A stretch of 64,000 nt of DNA, taken from contig JADCRB010000005.1 in assembly GCA_021464245.1 (NCBI GenBank), forward strand, positions 868,001-932,000, given 5' to 3'. Below, in pieces: positions 24,899-36,012 of this stretch. The notes under the pieces are model-generated. The model was not told where the DNA came from, did no database searches, and saw only the letters and a list, made by a program, of their open reading frames with translations. The stretch is from Carallia brachiata (lineage: Eukaryota > Streptophyta > Magnoliopsida > Malpighiales > Rhizophoraceae). The translations under genes were made by a program, and so were the position numbers. Each line of letters begins with the position of its first letter. The first letter of the stretch is position 1.

Positions 24899-26229
24899 AT
24901 TTGAGGACAAGTTGTCGAATTTATCATTGAGGTTAGTGTAGTGATGAGTTGCGTTTGGTGAATTTCTGCAGTTTGAGGATTGCATCATGAATTTTTGGTG
25001 ATTTGGTGGCAAAGTTAGTTCATTTTGGCTAAGTAAATCCTGTACGGTAGTTTCTACCTTTGTTGTATTAGTTTATTTATTTATTTATTTATTTATATAT
25101 CACATTCCAATATAACAAGTAATACTCCTTTCATGCTTTCTTTGCCCTATGATTACCTAAGGTCTGGTAGACTAAGCTCTTTGATTGGTCTAGTCCCATC
25201 TCGGTTTAACATAGTTAAATATTATAGATGACTATCCTTTTAAGAAGAATTTTTCATCATCATTGTTTGTTCTCTCTGTTTATTTGTGTTTTGATAATCT
25301 TTGAGAAGATAATACTCTTTTACAGCCTCTGGTTATGATTTCTTCTTGTTCTATCCTGTAAACAATTGTCTCCTGCAAGGAACTAAAGTGGTTATTTATT
25401 AATAACTTGCTACCTTAATAATTAGTTACCTTAGGGGCAGACCCTGATCTTGTGATGTATGCTTGATTTTGGATTACAATTATGTAATGTTTCAATCCAA
25501 ATAGCCTTAGTTTGCTATCTTGGCTTCATGTGACGTGGAACAATCAACTTTATGGTGCAAATGCTGTGAAAAACTGAAAATGTTTGGGATAATGAGAAAA
25601 ATTTCAGCTCAAAACGTAGGAGGGGGTGTCAAATAAAAGGCATTGAATATAGAAGGTTGCCTGCAAGAATCCTTTGTTGAAGGTGAGTTTGAAGTTTGTT
25701 GACTTGTTTATTGAGTAACTAAATTAAATTTGTTGATGATTACTTCATGGTGATTTCATTATCTGAAATTTGAGGTGTTACCTCCTTACAAATGTAGCTT
25801 GTAGACTTGCTTGACCCCAATGTGTGCTGACGTATAAACTTTTTTGCACTGTTGTATTCCCGAAAAACCTGTTGTGTACCCATTCTGAGGGTTTGTTTTT
25901 TTTTCCTGGTTCTTGTTTCCAAGCAGTGTCTTTTATCATTCGCGTGGTAATTTGACTATTTTAAACCCTGTATTGGAATAGACTTAATTATGTTTGAGGG
26001 TATGATATTGTCACAGTGCTTTCTTTGAAACTTCCATGGTTGGTTATGTTACATCTGGCTTTTAGTGTTTGCTTAATCTTAGCTCTCGTGATAACAGAAG
26101 ATTTACGTATTCTTTATTGTCTGCTAAGATGTTTCTGTGTTTCATTATCTCTACTGGCCACAGAATTCGTTAACATTCCAAAACTTATTGTTGTTTTGTT
26201 CTTCACCAAAATAATAGGATAATAGAAAG
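24899..26229. other. Spacer between mTERF and uL18 genes
   Basis: Contains the mTERF 3' UTR, a TTTA tetranucleotide run near 25070-25095, and probably the promoter and 5' UTR intron(s) of the downstream uL18 gene. A plausible acceptor (CCAAAATAATAG) ends about a dozen bases before its ATG. The open frames at 25740-25922 and 26016-26222 look like chance. Confidence 0.5.
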
Positions 26230-26583
26230 ATGGCAGGATTAAAGAGATACGTGCTGAGGTTATTTGTTTCACTGAAGTACATCACAGCAAATGTGGTGGA
26301 CAGAAACAACGGGAGGATTGTGGCAACAGCTTCAACAGTTGAACATTCCATCAAGAATTCTCTCGAGTGCAGTCGGTCTTGCAATGCCAAAGCAGCAGCA
26401 GTTATTGGAGAGGTGCTCGCCATGCGACTGAAGGTGGAGGAGCTTGACGAAGGGCAGGGAAGAGGGATTCGTGTCGATGTAAACAAGGAGCTTGAGAAAA
26501 AAGGTTTCAAAAACAGTACCAAGATTTGGGCTGTTGTTAATGCCCTAAAAAATAATGGTGTCAAAGTAGTTCTTGATGATTAA
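26230..26583 (+). CDS. Ribosomal protein uL18 (L18p/L5e family), organellar type
   Basis: A 117-aa protein covering the full L18p fold: a basic N-terminus (MAGLKRYVLRLFVSLKYITA), then RIVATASTVEHSIKN and NAKAAAVIGEVLAMRLK in the order seen in bacterial-type L18, ending with an ALKNNGVKVVLDD tail. Family members bind 5S rRNA in the central protuberance of the large subunit. The bacterial-like length and compact sequence suggest a mitochondrial or plastid rather than cytosolic (much longer eL5-like) protein. There is no long presequence, but the basic N-terminus could serve for import. One coding exon; upstream UTR introns are likely. Confidence 0.85.
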   Translation: MAGLKRYVLRLFVSLKYITANVVDRNNGRIVATASTVEHSIKNSLECSRSCNAKAAAVIGEVLAMRLKVEELDEGQGRGIRVDVNKELEKKGFKNSTKIWAVVNALKNNGVKVVLDD

Positions 26584-28437
26584 GAAGATTTTACTCCGTG
26601 GCCTAGCTTCCGATGAAGCCTTTCCAGTTCCCAGTCTTAAGTCTCCTTTCTGTGAGATAAGGTGTGATCATAGCGTATTGAAATCATGAATTGTATGAGC
26701 AGATGAACTTTGGTACTTGCTGGCATGGTGGTGAAATCATCATTTCATTCTTTAGCGTGGGGAAAATATATAGAGGAAACGACCGGAATCAACACGTAGC
26801 ATTTGTCATCTAACAGATTTTATTAATAGTCCTAATGTCATTAGAGCCGTAGTACGTAGCTCATTCTTAACAGGTTATAAGGTTATAAGTGAGCTCGCAG
26901 TTCATCGAACAATATTTAATAATTTTTTTTTTGTTTGAATTTAATTATTTAAAAATTTATATCATTTTGTGTGCGCTCCAAAATTTCTCATATCTCATGT
27001 CATTAATATGGCTTTGACCCAATTACACAGATTTATGAATAATTGGTGAGAAACATGCTCCCCGAAGAAAAGAACATTTTTTGTAACTAATAATCTATTG
27101 TGATTGATGGATTAAAAAAATGGGATCTTTGTGTTGGCGTTGTTGGATTATAGAAAATAAGATAATTGCTCCGCATTGTGATTCATAGTCTCACATAAAT
27201 CTTTTGATGGAATAATTGCTCTTCATTGTGGTTCACTCCATAAGTGTTGCGCACTATATACCTTGAAATGTGAAAGAGCAAGCATATATATTTCGGTAAT
27301 TTTTGTTCTAAGTAGTGTCTTGATTAAAAACTGTGGTTAAAATGTTTAAAATAAAAATTGATATTTTTAAAATATAAAAATAATAAATATTTTAAAAATA
27401 TTAATATTTGTGTTAAAAATATTAATCACAATTTCAAAAAAAATAAAACTTAATATAAATTCATTGGGTATACAACTTTTTTCAATGTGAAATGAGAGGA
27501 AATTATTTCCTTATCTTGTCAGGCGGAAGTTGACCTCTCTTAAGACTATAAACATAAGACTTCTAATGCGGAGTTTGGGGATCATGTGATTAAAAATCAA
27601 TATAGAGCAGTTTGTTAGAAAAATATTGAGAGTTAATGCTACCATGCGTATTTAAAAATTTAAAAAGTGAAATATATTGAGTGCAACTTATTATATCATG
27701 TGTATTTGAAATTTTTAAAAGTAAAAATGTATCGTGTGCAGCCTATAATTTTCCTATCGTTTTACAGTGCAATATTTTTTAATTTTTTTGTCATAGACTT
27801 AAAATTAAAGCTGAATCAAGTAAATTTGTATTTTTGAATTTTGAACATATTATTATTTTTACCTTAAAGTATTATTCTACCCAAAATAATCAAACTAAAT
27901 TCAGATTACCTAGCGCGCAAATTCACTGCATCATCAGTGGCAGCCCTACAACTTTACTCAAAAACCTATAAAACCAAGACAAACATACCATCCTTTGCTT
28001 TTTTCATTTTCGTTTTTTTTTTTACATTAACATCTCTATTAAACTATAAATTACATAATAAAAATAATTCTCAATCTCCCTCCTTCTTTCATAAAATTAG
28101 AACCTAATACCTCCGTTGGATGTTTGACCCTTAAGGGACCTTTGCCTTTCTGCTAACAACATCAACAAGCAATTCAACCCAGCAACTCAAAAGACACGTA
28201 AGACCAACACTTGGCAAAAGTAGCGGCAGCAGAATTGGCAAGTTTCATCGAGACCAAGTAGGGCCCGCACAGTCTCGAACTCCAACATTTTTGGGACTCT
28301 TGTCCACGACACGGGCAGCAGAGCAAATGCCGGTTTGAGATTGCGGGTGTCATGGAATTAGGAGATGCGGCCAAATGATGAGTTAATAGGCCGTGTTAAT
28401 AAGAATTTATATTGATTATCAGAACTCTCTTTATCAG
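26584..28437. other. Intergenic, uL18 to tRNA-Asn
   Basis: uL18 3' UTR followed by AT-rich DNA. An inverted AT-rich stretch at 27310-27440 resembles the MITE-like family at 17018-17150. The minus-strand open frame 28174-28374 has no recognisable content. Confidence 0.5.
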
Positions 28438-28511
28438 GCTGGAATAGCTCAGTTGGCTAGAGCGTGTGGCTGTTAACCACAAGGTCGGAGGTTCAAGCCC
28501 TCCATCTAGCG
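28438..28511 (+). tRNA. tRNA-Asn (GTT)
   Basis: A 74-nt cloverleaf: acceptor arm GCTGGAA against ATCTAGC, D-arm GCTC/GAGC, anticodon arm TGTGG/CCACA around loop CTGTTAA (anticodon GTT at 28472-28474), T-arm GGAGG/CCTCC with loop TTCAAGC, discriminator G. A and B box promoters (TAGCTCAGTTGG, GGTTCAAGCCC) are intact. The innermost acceptor pair is A-A; the usual plant sequence has A-T there. No intron. CCA is not encoded, as expected. Confidence 0.95.
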
Positions 28512-28515
28512 TGAC

Positions 28516-28520
28516 TTTTT
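28516..28520 (+). terminator. Pol III terminator of tRNA-Asn
   Basis: A run of five T lies four bases past the tRNA 3' end, followed by further T-runs. This is the standard RNA polymerase III stop. Confidence 0.8.
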
Positions 28521-28532
28521 ATTTTCTTTCTC

Positions 28533-28937
28533 TTACTTATTTTTGTTTAATTTTCTTTCTCTTACTTATTTTTGCAATAACAAAACTGGGGGAGAAAAAG
28601 AACGTGACTTTTTGTAATGATCCTTATTTTTTTTTTATTTTCTTTCTCTTAGTTATTTTTGCCTATTGAGCCTATACCAAGCAATAACAAAACTGGGGGA
28701 GAAAAAGAAAATGACTTTTTGTAATGATCCACATATATTACTTATTTTTGTTTAATTTTCTTTCTCTTACTTATTTTTGCAATAACAAAACTGGGGGAGA
28801 AAAAGAACATTACTTTTTGTAATGATCCTTATTTTTTTTTTATTTTCTTTCTCTTAGTTATTTTTGCCTATTGAGCCTATACCAAGCAATAACAAAACTG
28901 GGGGAGAAAAAGAAAATGACTTTTTGTAATGATCCAC
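28533..28937. repeat. 205-bp tandem repeat, two units
   Basis: The block starting TTACTTATTTTTGTTTAATT recurs 205 bp later with almost no differences. Each unit contains two sub-repeats carrying AATAACAAAACTGGGGGAG and TGACTTTTTGTAATGATCC, starting at about 28575, 28682, 28780 and 28887. No coding potential. It begins about 20 bp past the tRNA gene. Confidence 0.9.
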
Positions 28938-30903
28938 AAAAATATATGAATTTCAAGTTGTTTGAAGTTTGATTGCAGTGACAAAAATGATCAATAATGA
29001 TCTTTGTATTCCTACAGTTGGTGCACTGTTCAAAGGAAGAAAGAAGGTAAAAAGTTGTCCACAATGCCTTTTAGTGAATCAAATCTGTTATCCTGTTTTT
29101 TCTTCTAAATAGCTGGTGTTGCTAGTAATACAACTAGAGAGCTACTTTAACCCGTAAAGAACTTGATGAAAGTCTAACAACATATAGTTATTCCCGAATG
29201 CTAAAATCAATCTCATATGCATCCTCTTTTTATTTTATTTAATTAAACTATGTGATTGAAGGACGAGCAACATCCTCTTTGCGACAACAATAGAGGTAGA
29301 GTTGCGTACATCTGACTTTTCCCAAAACCGCACAAATATCGAAGCTTCATGCACTGGAACGCTTTGCTATAACTGATCATAATTATTCAATATATGCTGT
29401 CGCTGCATCACAATCATACATGTAGGGTTCATCCTTTTGCAAAACAAAGACATATACCTTATGTGGACTGAGGAGAAAATATGGATGCTTCATTCGTTTG
29501 CCTAACAAAGGCTTAATATACCATGGAGAAAATGGACTTTATATATTGCTGTCTGTTCTAAATTGGTGTGTGCGTTTATTTTGATTTTAATTCAACATCT
29601 AAATTTGATCACTGTTCTTTTCGCTGAACAGGTCTCCAGGATGGAGCACATTTGACTCATAGAGGCTATTTTCTGGAACTGAAATTGCTGCATTGGCATA
29701 TCCACTTTGGAATGAGAGTTTCTTCACTTGATCAGTGGATTTGTGAGCCGTAAACTTTTTGGCTTCCAACCTTGTCATTAGCTTGATGTTCGTAGCTGTT
29801 TGCAACACTAACTTCCCCTTGAACATTCCAAATTATGTACTCGATCAAAGCATTTTGTAGGTCTATGTCAATTTAGATTTCACTGTGTTGGTGTTAATCT
29901 GGTAGAGCATGTTTAACAAAAGTTAATCGGATCTTCTGGACAATTGGGTCAATGCATAGTATATGTTGAAGCATTTTCTTGTTCAGCAGGCTTAGTTCTT
30001 GGCACCAGAAGTACTTTGAGCACCTAACACATCATTCCCATTAAATTCAATTATTGCATTAGAAGTTATGGGAGCGTGGGAGGACTGGCTGCTATAACAA
30101 ACCAACTTGATACTATGGCTTTTAATTGACCATTAATTTGTTTGTCAAGAATGAAGGGCAACAAATGTTGAATGATAACCAACATGACCTTAGTATTGGA
30201 ATTTCATTATTATTGTGAATTTTTGTTTGATACGTACTTACCCAACCTTTATTTGCCATGGGACTACGTTTGCATTCCTGGAGATATATAAATGGACCGC
30301 CGTGCCTACGGTTACCAGATTGTCTTCTACTTGAAAGAGTTTACAACATTAACAATGATATTTGATTCCAGGTTTTATTACATTTGACATCACCTGAGAT
30401 TACCAGATTCCAGCAATCAGGTCATGGTACAACCAGTTGGATGCTCAAAACAAATAATTATTTGAGAACATTTTGCATTACTTAGCTATTTGTGTACGAT
30501 AGATTTTGGAAAGCTTGATGATACAGAACACATCAAGGTTTTGCCTGGACTTTTCAGTTGAGGAAGCAGTTATACAAAGACAGAGTCCTATACTATGGAA
30601 ATTGCATTTATCAACACCAAGGTTATGTTATGTTTGGTAGACCTTAATGAAAGATAAATAAAATGAAGTTATATTGCATTGCATTACATCCTATTAGGGA
30701 CAGCCAAATGTATCATAAGTGTGATCCTGGTATGTCAATGATCACACATATAGCTGCATAGCATCAATGGGTGTCTTTTCTCCCCCAAACAATTGTATTG
30801 ACATAAGCATTTGCTCCTCAAATCGCAGCTTGCCATGGAACTGCCCTACTATGCATTTTAATGTTGCAGAATGCACTTCCAGACTGACTATCCAGTTGAG
30901 TAA
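28938..30903. other. Intergenic, downstream of ureide permease gene
   Basis: No gene I can name. A minus-strand frame at 29599-29826 (75 codons, with QSGYANAAISVPENSLYESN) has a protein-like composition but is isolated, with no obvious splice partners. It may be a terminal exon or a remnant. The 3' UTR of the ureide permease occupies roughly the last 150-200 bp. Confidence 0.4.
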
Positions 30904-32691
30904 TCACTTTCTATGGCCTGAAGATGCCATTAGGACACCAACTGCCACAATGAACATGGACAACATGCCTACGAGCAAGATGTAGGTTCTTCTTGATGAT
31001 CTTCGGTACTCTCCGAAGAAAAGTATACCCCAGAATGTGCTCACAAGAGGAAGTGCCTGGACGGCATCTGCTGCCGCATATCCTGCAGCTTGACCACCCA
31101 TAAATTGGAGACCATTCCCAAACCCACATAAGAAACCAGCCAAAAATGCCCAGCCTCTGCCATTGCAGTCTTTAAGATAAGCCTTTAGGGATGATTTAGG
31201 CAGGTTCAGTACAGGTCGATAGAGGAAGGTCACATTTAGAATAATGGCAACTACAAAGCAGGACACTGAAAACCAGAAAAATGCGGTGTAGACAACAAGC
31301 TTAGGAACCCCTTTCTTCAGCTTGTGCCACTGATCATTAGTTGCCAAGTTAAAAGCTGGGGAAAAGAGAGAGAAGCAAACGCCTGCAAAGAATGTTATAG
31401 CCAGTCCCAGCAAAGTGCCCCTCCCAAACACCTGCATAACCAAAGCAGTTGTTTTAGACTGCTAAGGGAACTGATTGCTAAGGCAATGTTTGGTAGTTGA
31501 GACAACAAACCTTGATTGATCTTTTCTGCTCGAGATCTATGAGGAAGCTTGCTGTCCCAGCTTTTGCCTTCTCTACAGCGCCATTACCATTCTCTAAATC
31601 CCCTCCTATTGTCAAAACAAGAAAAAAGACAGGCAAAAGTAGCCTGTGTCATACTGTAAACAGAAAGAAAATTGCTCCATTATCGGTTAAAAGGCTCTGA
31701 CCATACAAGAAAATTGATCAAACCGGAAGAATGATACCTTTGTCTGGAAGCGTTTCTGCAGCTGTTGTAGAACCTGCAGTCCTGCTAAATAATGAAATTT
31801 GGTCGTCATGCTTACTATGTAGAACACTTAACATCAATCATACATATGAGAGAAAAGAGAATTACACCCATCACATACTTGCCATCAAATGATATCTTAT
31901 TGAGTTTTGCTCTATTATCAGCACCATTGGATGAATGAACGGCGGAACCAAGACAAACAGCAATCAAGAAGCAACCAACCCCCGGAAAAAGGATCTCTGC
32001 TCTATTTATCTTATCATCTAAGAAGTAATTCAAGGTTGTTCCTGTCACTCACAAGAAGGGGGGCAAAATAACTTTAAAATCCAGACCTTTTGGGATAAGG
32101 TATACTCAATACCGATTCTTTCAACAGATAGACACACAGACCTATAACAACTGTTATGCTAGAAGTGATTACTTCTGTCACTGACAGGCCAACAAATGCC
32201 CAAGCATATTGTGTGGATAGATTTCCAACACTGAGGACAATCCCACCAGCCATGGCAAAAATAACAGACGGCCAGTTGTCCTGCAAAAGTCAGAAACCAG
32301 AAAAGATTCACAATAGAATTCTAGTCTCACAGAACATGCCTCTTCCCAATAAAACTTTCCACTTTTTGGTGACACATTCGTTAATTTCACCAAGATAGGT
32401 GTGTGTGTGTGTGCGCGCGTGCGCGCGCATTATCCATTAAAGCTGAAACTTAACCTGAGAAAGTTGTGTTAAAAAGTTTGGCCTCTCGAATGTGCTACTC
32501 CCAATCTGACCAAATGTGAAAGCTATAATTACAGCAGCCAAGAGATTGGTGATGGAATAGTCAAGGTAAGTATGTTGAGGAAGCCTGCCTCGTCTTTCTA
32601 GCAGGGTCATAATAGCAGGCCATGTACCTAAGAAAAAGAGGGAAAATAGCATACATGCTATGGCTCCTCCTTTGCTCTCCACTAGATACAT
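30904..32691 (-). CDS. Ureide permease (UPS family)
   Basis: Six coding exons: 32691-32455, 32280-32142, 32041-31879, 31784-31738, 31605-31511, 31431-30904. All have GT-AG junctions and matching phase, giving about 402 aa, the normal UPS length. It starts MYLVESKGGAIACM, carries GRLPQHTYLDYSITN and DNWPSVIFAMAGGIV, has the hydrophilic central loop ending EKAKAGTAS, and ends QALPLVSTFWGILFFGEYRR...SSGHRK. All are hallmarks of the family, with about ten membrane segments. Family members move allantoin, uracil and related oxo-heterocycles across the plasma membrane. The ATG exon begins at an acceptor near 32729, and a 5' UTR exon appears to end at 34299 (CTCAG/GTATCT), so the first intron is about 1.6 kb. 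No lesion seen. A dead paralogue lies at 43.2-46.2 kb on the same strand. Confidence 0.93.
32399..32431. repeat. GT/GC microsatellite in ureide permease intron
   Basis: A GT run passes into a GC/GT-alternating stretch inside the intron between coding exons 1 and 2. The alternating purine-pyrimidine sequence could adopt Z-DNA. The rest of the window has few such GC-rich tracts. Confidence 0.8.
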
Positions 32692-32904
32692 TTTCAGAGA
32701 GAACCAATGAGTTTTTACTGAGACAACCCTGCAAAGAAGAACAACTTTAGGCCCTTTATCCCCATTAAGCCGGTTGACCCAAGTCAAATAAATATCTAAA
32801 CTCTACATGACAGTATCCAAATGGTATTAAATAGCTGTCAAAAAAATATATATATATATTAAATAAGTTCCAATACTCAATTGCTTTTAAAAATACTCGC
32901 AACA

Positions 32905-34160
32905 GTCCAAACTTTTCCTTGGAAGAAACCTTTTAAAGATAGATATACTATGTTATGAAACAACAACCAATAAAGTGTTGATAATGCTCAAAAAACTGGG
33001 GCAGAATATCTTGCAGAATCTGGAAAAGAGAGTTGAAAATGACTTTTAAGACAGAGCGCAAAGAGTCAAAATATTTGGCCGGAGATCACAGAATCTATTC
33101 AAAAAAAACGCGCGGTGGACATAAGAATCAAATAGTCAAAAGAAACCCAGTAAAAACTGTAAAATATCTGCTATAATTCAACTTTGTAAGCAAAAGTGAA
33201 ACAGACCTGTTGCACGAATTCAGCATAAACACACATATATGGGCGAACAGAAGACATTGGTGTGTCAATTTTTTTTTTTTTTTTTTTTGCAATAATATAT
33301 AGTTTGCTAAAAGATAATTTATTTATGCAGTTCAGAATAGCCAATAATGCCACAACTATAATTTTCCCCAGTGAACTAGTGCAATTGAAGTTAAGAGTGC
33401 CAGACTGAAACATGCTCATTTGGGGTGAAAATAGTGAAGGAAAGAGACTGAGGGAGAAAAAGAAAGACACCCCACATGGAAAAACTTATAACATTGTATC
33501 GTGATAGGAAAAACTAGAGAGAGCATGAGAAACCAAATGGACAGAAAGTTTTGAACTTTGGTAAGTTTCATTGGTCTACATCAGTCCAAGCTTTTCCTTG
33601 GAATTAGAAGAGCCTTATCACATAAACTATATTATGAACCAACAACCAATGGAGTGCTATAAATTATCATAAAACTAGGGAAGAATCTCTCGCAGAATCA
33701 GGAAAGGACAGTAGAAAATATCCACATAATACAGCCAAAATTGTCATAAAACTAGGGAAGAATCTTCCGAAGAAGATCACAGAATATCCATTAAACAGAA
33801 AGCACGGCGGACAAAAGAATCCAAAAAATCAAGATGCCCAGAAAAATACATGGTACAATTCAACTTTGAAAGCAAAAATGAAATAGACCAGTTGCACAAA
33901 TTTACCACAAACAGATATATATGACCATCACAGAAGGTCTTGGTGTTACTTTTTTTTTTGTATTCAACAATATGTAATTTTTAAGGATAATTTAGTTTTG
34001 CAGTTCAGATTACTCGATAAAGTCATAATTATAAGTTTCACACTTGAACTAATGCAATTCAAATCAAGGGTAGGAGTGTAACATGCCCATTTGGGGTGAA
34101 GATAGCAAGGGAAAGAGAATGAGGAAGGAGAACGAAAAAAAAACCATAAGTAAAAACTTG
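32905..34160. repeat. Diverged tandem duplication in ureide permease 5' intron
   Basis: Two units offset by roughly 680 bp. Shared landmarks occur in order: CTTTTCCTTGG at about 32912 and 33592, AACAACCAAT, GATCACAGAATCT or GATCACAGAATAT, ATTCAACTTTG, a T-run, CAGTTCAGA, and CATTTGGGGTGAA at about 33416 and 34088. They differ by many substitutions and small indels, so the duplication is old. Non-coding. Confidence 0.75.
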
Positions 34161-34300
34161 TAAAGAGATATTGAATCTTATTAATAATCTTTATTTTAGA
34201 AATATTAAATGTTTCGAGTTCAAGTCGAGTTACTTCAGGATTCTTGGTAAAAAGTAGACAGAATGATAACCCAGCAAAGAAATAAAGAAGAAAGATACCT
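34160..34300 (-). other. End of first 5' UTR exon of ureide permease and adjacent intron
   Basis: A strong donor (reverse strand CTCAG/GTATCTTTC at 34299/34298) follows pyrimidine-rich sequence resembling a plant 5' UTR. The transcription start is expected somewhat beyond 34300, on the right. No TATA box could be fixed. Confidence 0.4.
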
Positions 34301-35334
34301 GAGAAGAAGAGTGTTAAATCTCCATAAGTATATATCAGAACTGCAATTGGACCTTTCCGGAGTGGGACAAGATGCTTAACCTGTTTTATTTAACCGCACA
34401 GCCAGATCCAACTGTAGTTGTCATGTTTCATTTGTTTAACGTTTGTTGTGACGCCGGTCCGTGCAGGCAACCAAAGAGTATTTTTATTTGAACATATTCT
34501 TCTTATTGTTTATTTAGTGCTACTCAAGGAGTTGCCACCTGTTTGATGTAACTGCTTGAAAATTTTGCAATTGCGTCCAAGAAGTTTGGCTGCTTAGCCC
34601 ACTGTGTCTGACTTGTGTATCTGGACATATTTTGTAAGTGTACACGACTTTATTTAGACTAAGTACACAATTTATAATAATAATTACGTATACAAGTTTG
34701 CTTTAATTTCATTTTAAAAATAATTAATAAAAGTTAGTAGATAGTGCATTGACCCAAATATTCTTTAGAGAGACATTAAAAAATAATATATATATATACA
34801 TATATATATATATTTTAAAAAAATTTCAATGATTGCTCTTTGCCTAAGTCTTCTATCCACGTCTAAAAGTAATTGTTTTTTTGGGACCAAAGTCTAAAAG
34901 TAATCTTACTACCGTAGTAATGTCACAATATTATTTTTCACCATCGCAATAATATCTTTGTGTCAAGGACATATTTCATCTGGGGAGATTTCCGGGCTTC
35001 ACTTCCCTGCAGCAAGCTTTCTCAACATTGATTACTCGGCTCATTGACAATCCCGACATGAAAAGATTGATAGCCCGATTGTGTATCCGGATGGTGTCTC
35101 CGGATAACAAAGCAAAAAATGTAACCTTTGTTATTTTAAGGTAATCTGTTGAATTTTTTAGGACAAAAATTTTTTGAGGGAAAAGATAAATTTTTTATTT
35201 CAATTTATACCATATAAAATTTATATTTTAAATTTTAAAATAACACTGATTTAATTTTAAATTTTAATTTTATAATTTTTTAAAAAATATTTTTTTAAAA
35301 AAAGCTATCACAATTAAAATGTAACTGATTATGG

Positions 35335-36012
35335 GGGTGTTTGGATAAATTTTTGAAGGAGTGTGTTTGTGTTTTATTTTCAAAAAGTAGTAAGATAGAT
35401 GTTTGATAAATTTTTTGGTACTATTGTTTGATTTTGCTTATCTTTTTATTTGACTTTCTAACAACAGATGATTAAAAAGTAACTTTTTGTTATTTTTTAG
35501 ATTACTTTTCACTTTTAAATATTAATAATAATTTATATGGACTAAATTATCCTTAAAAAATATGTATATAATTTTACTATTATTTTTTTTACTTGCCACA
35601 TGAATTATATATGTTAATTTATTTTATTAATATTTATATAATTTCAATAATTTCTTTTTTCAACTATTCTTTAATATTTTTTTATAAGTGTCAGTATTAA
35701 AGAAAATCTCAAACATAATAATTTTTATCATTTAGTAAAAATTAATATTTTTTTAAAAAAATTAAAAATTAAGTAAAATAATTCTCAATATTATTTATAA
35801 AATATTATTATAAAAATATAAAATATAAAAATAAAATTTTTAATATGATATATTTACATAAATTAGATATTTAAATTAAATATTTTATTATTTAATAATA
35901 ACAATAAATATAAAATTAATCAAATATTTTATTAATTTTATCATTAACCAACATAACTAATAAAAATTAATAATTAATAATATAATTAATAATAATAAGT
36001 AATCCGAACAGA
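35335..36012. mobile_element. AT-rich non-autonomous element, copy 1
   Basis: Begins GGGGTGTTTGGATAAATTTT and ends AGTAATCCGAACAG, whose reverse complement starts CTGTTCGGATTACT, giving inverted terminal repeats around TGTTYGGATWA. The interior is almost entirely A/T. The same layout recurs at 40365-41097 and 41098-41805. A DNA-transposon derivative is likely; no coding sequence and no target duplication established. Confidence 0.5.

Noticed and set aside
30911..31129. Second minus-strand frame over the ureide permease last exon
   Set aside because: Out-of-frame shadow of the permease exon.
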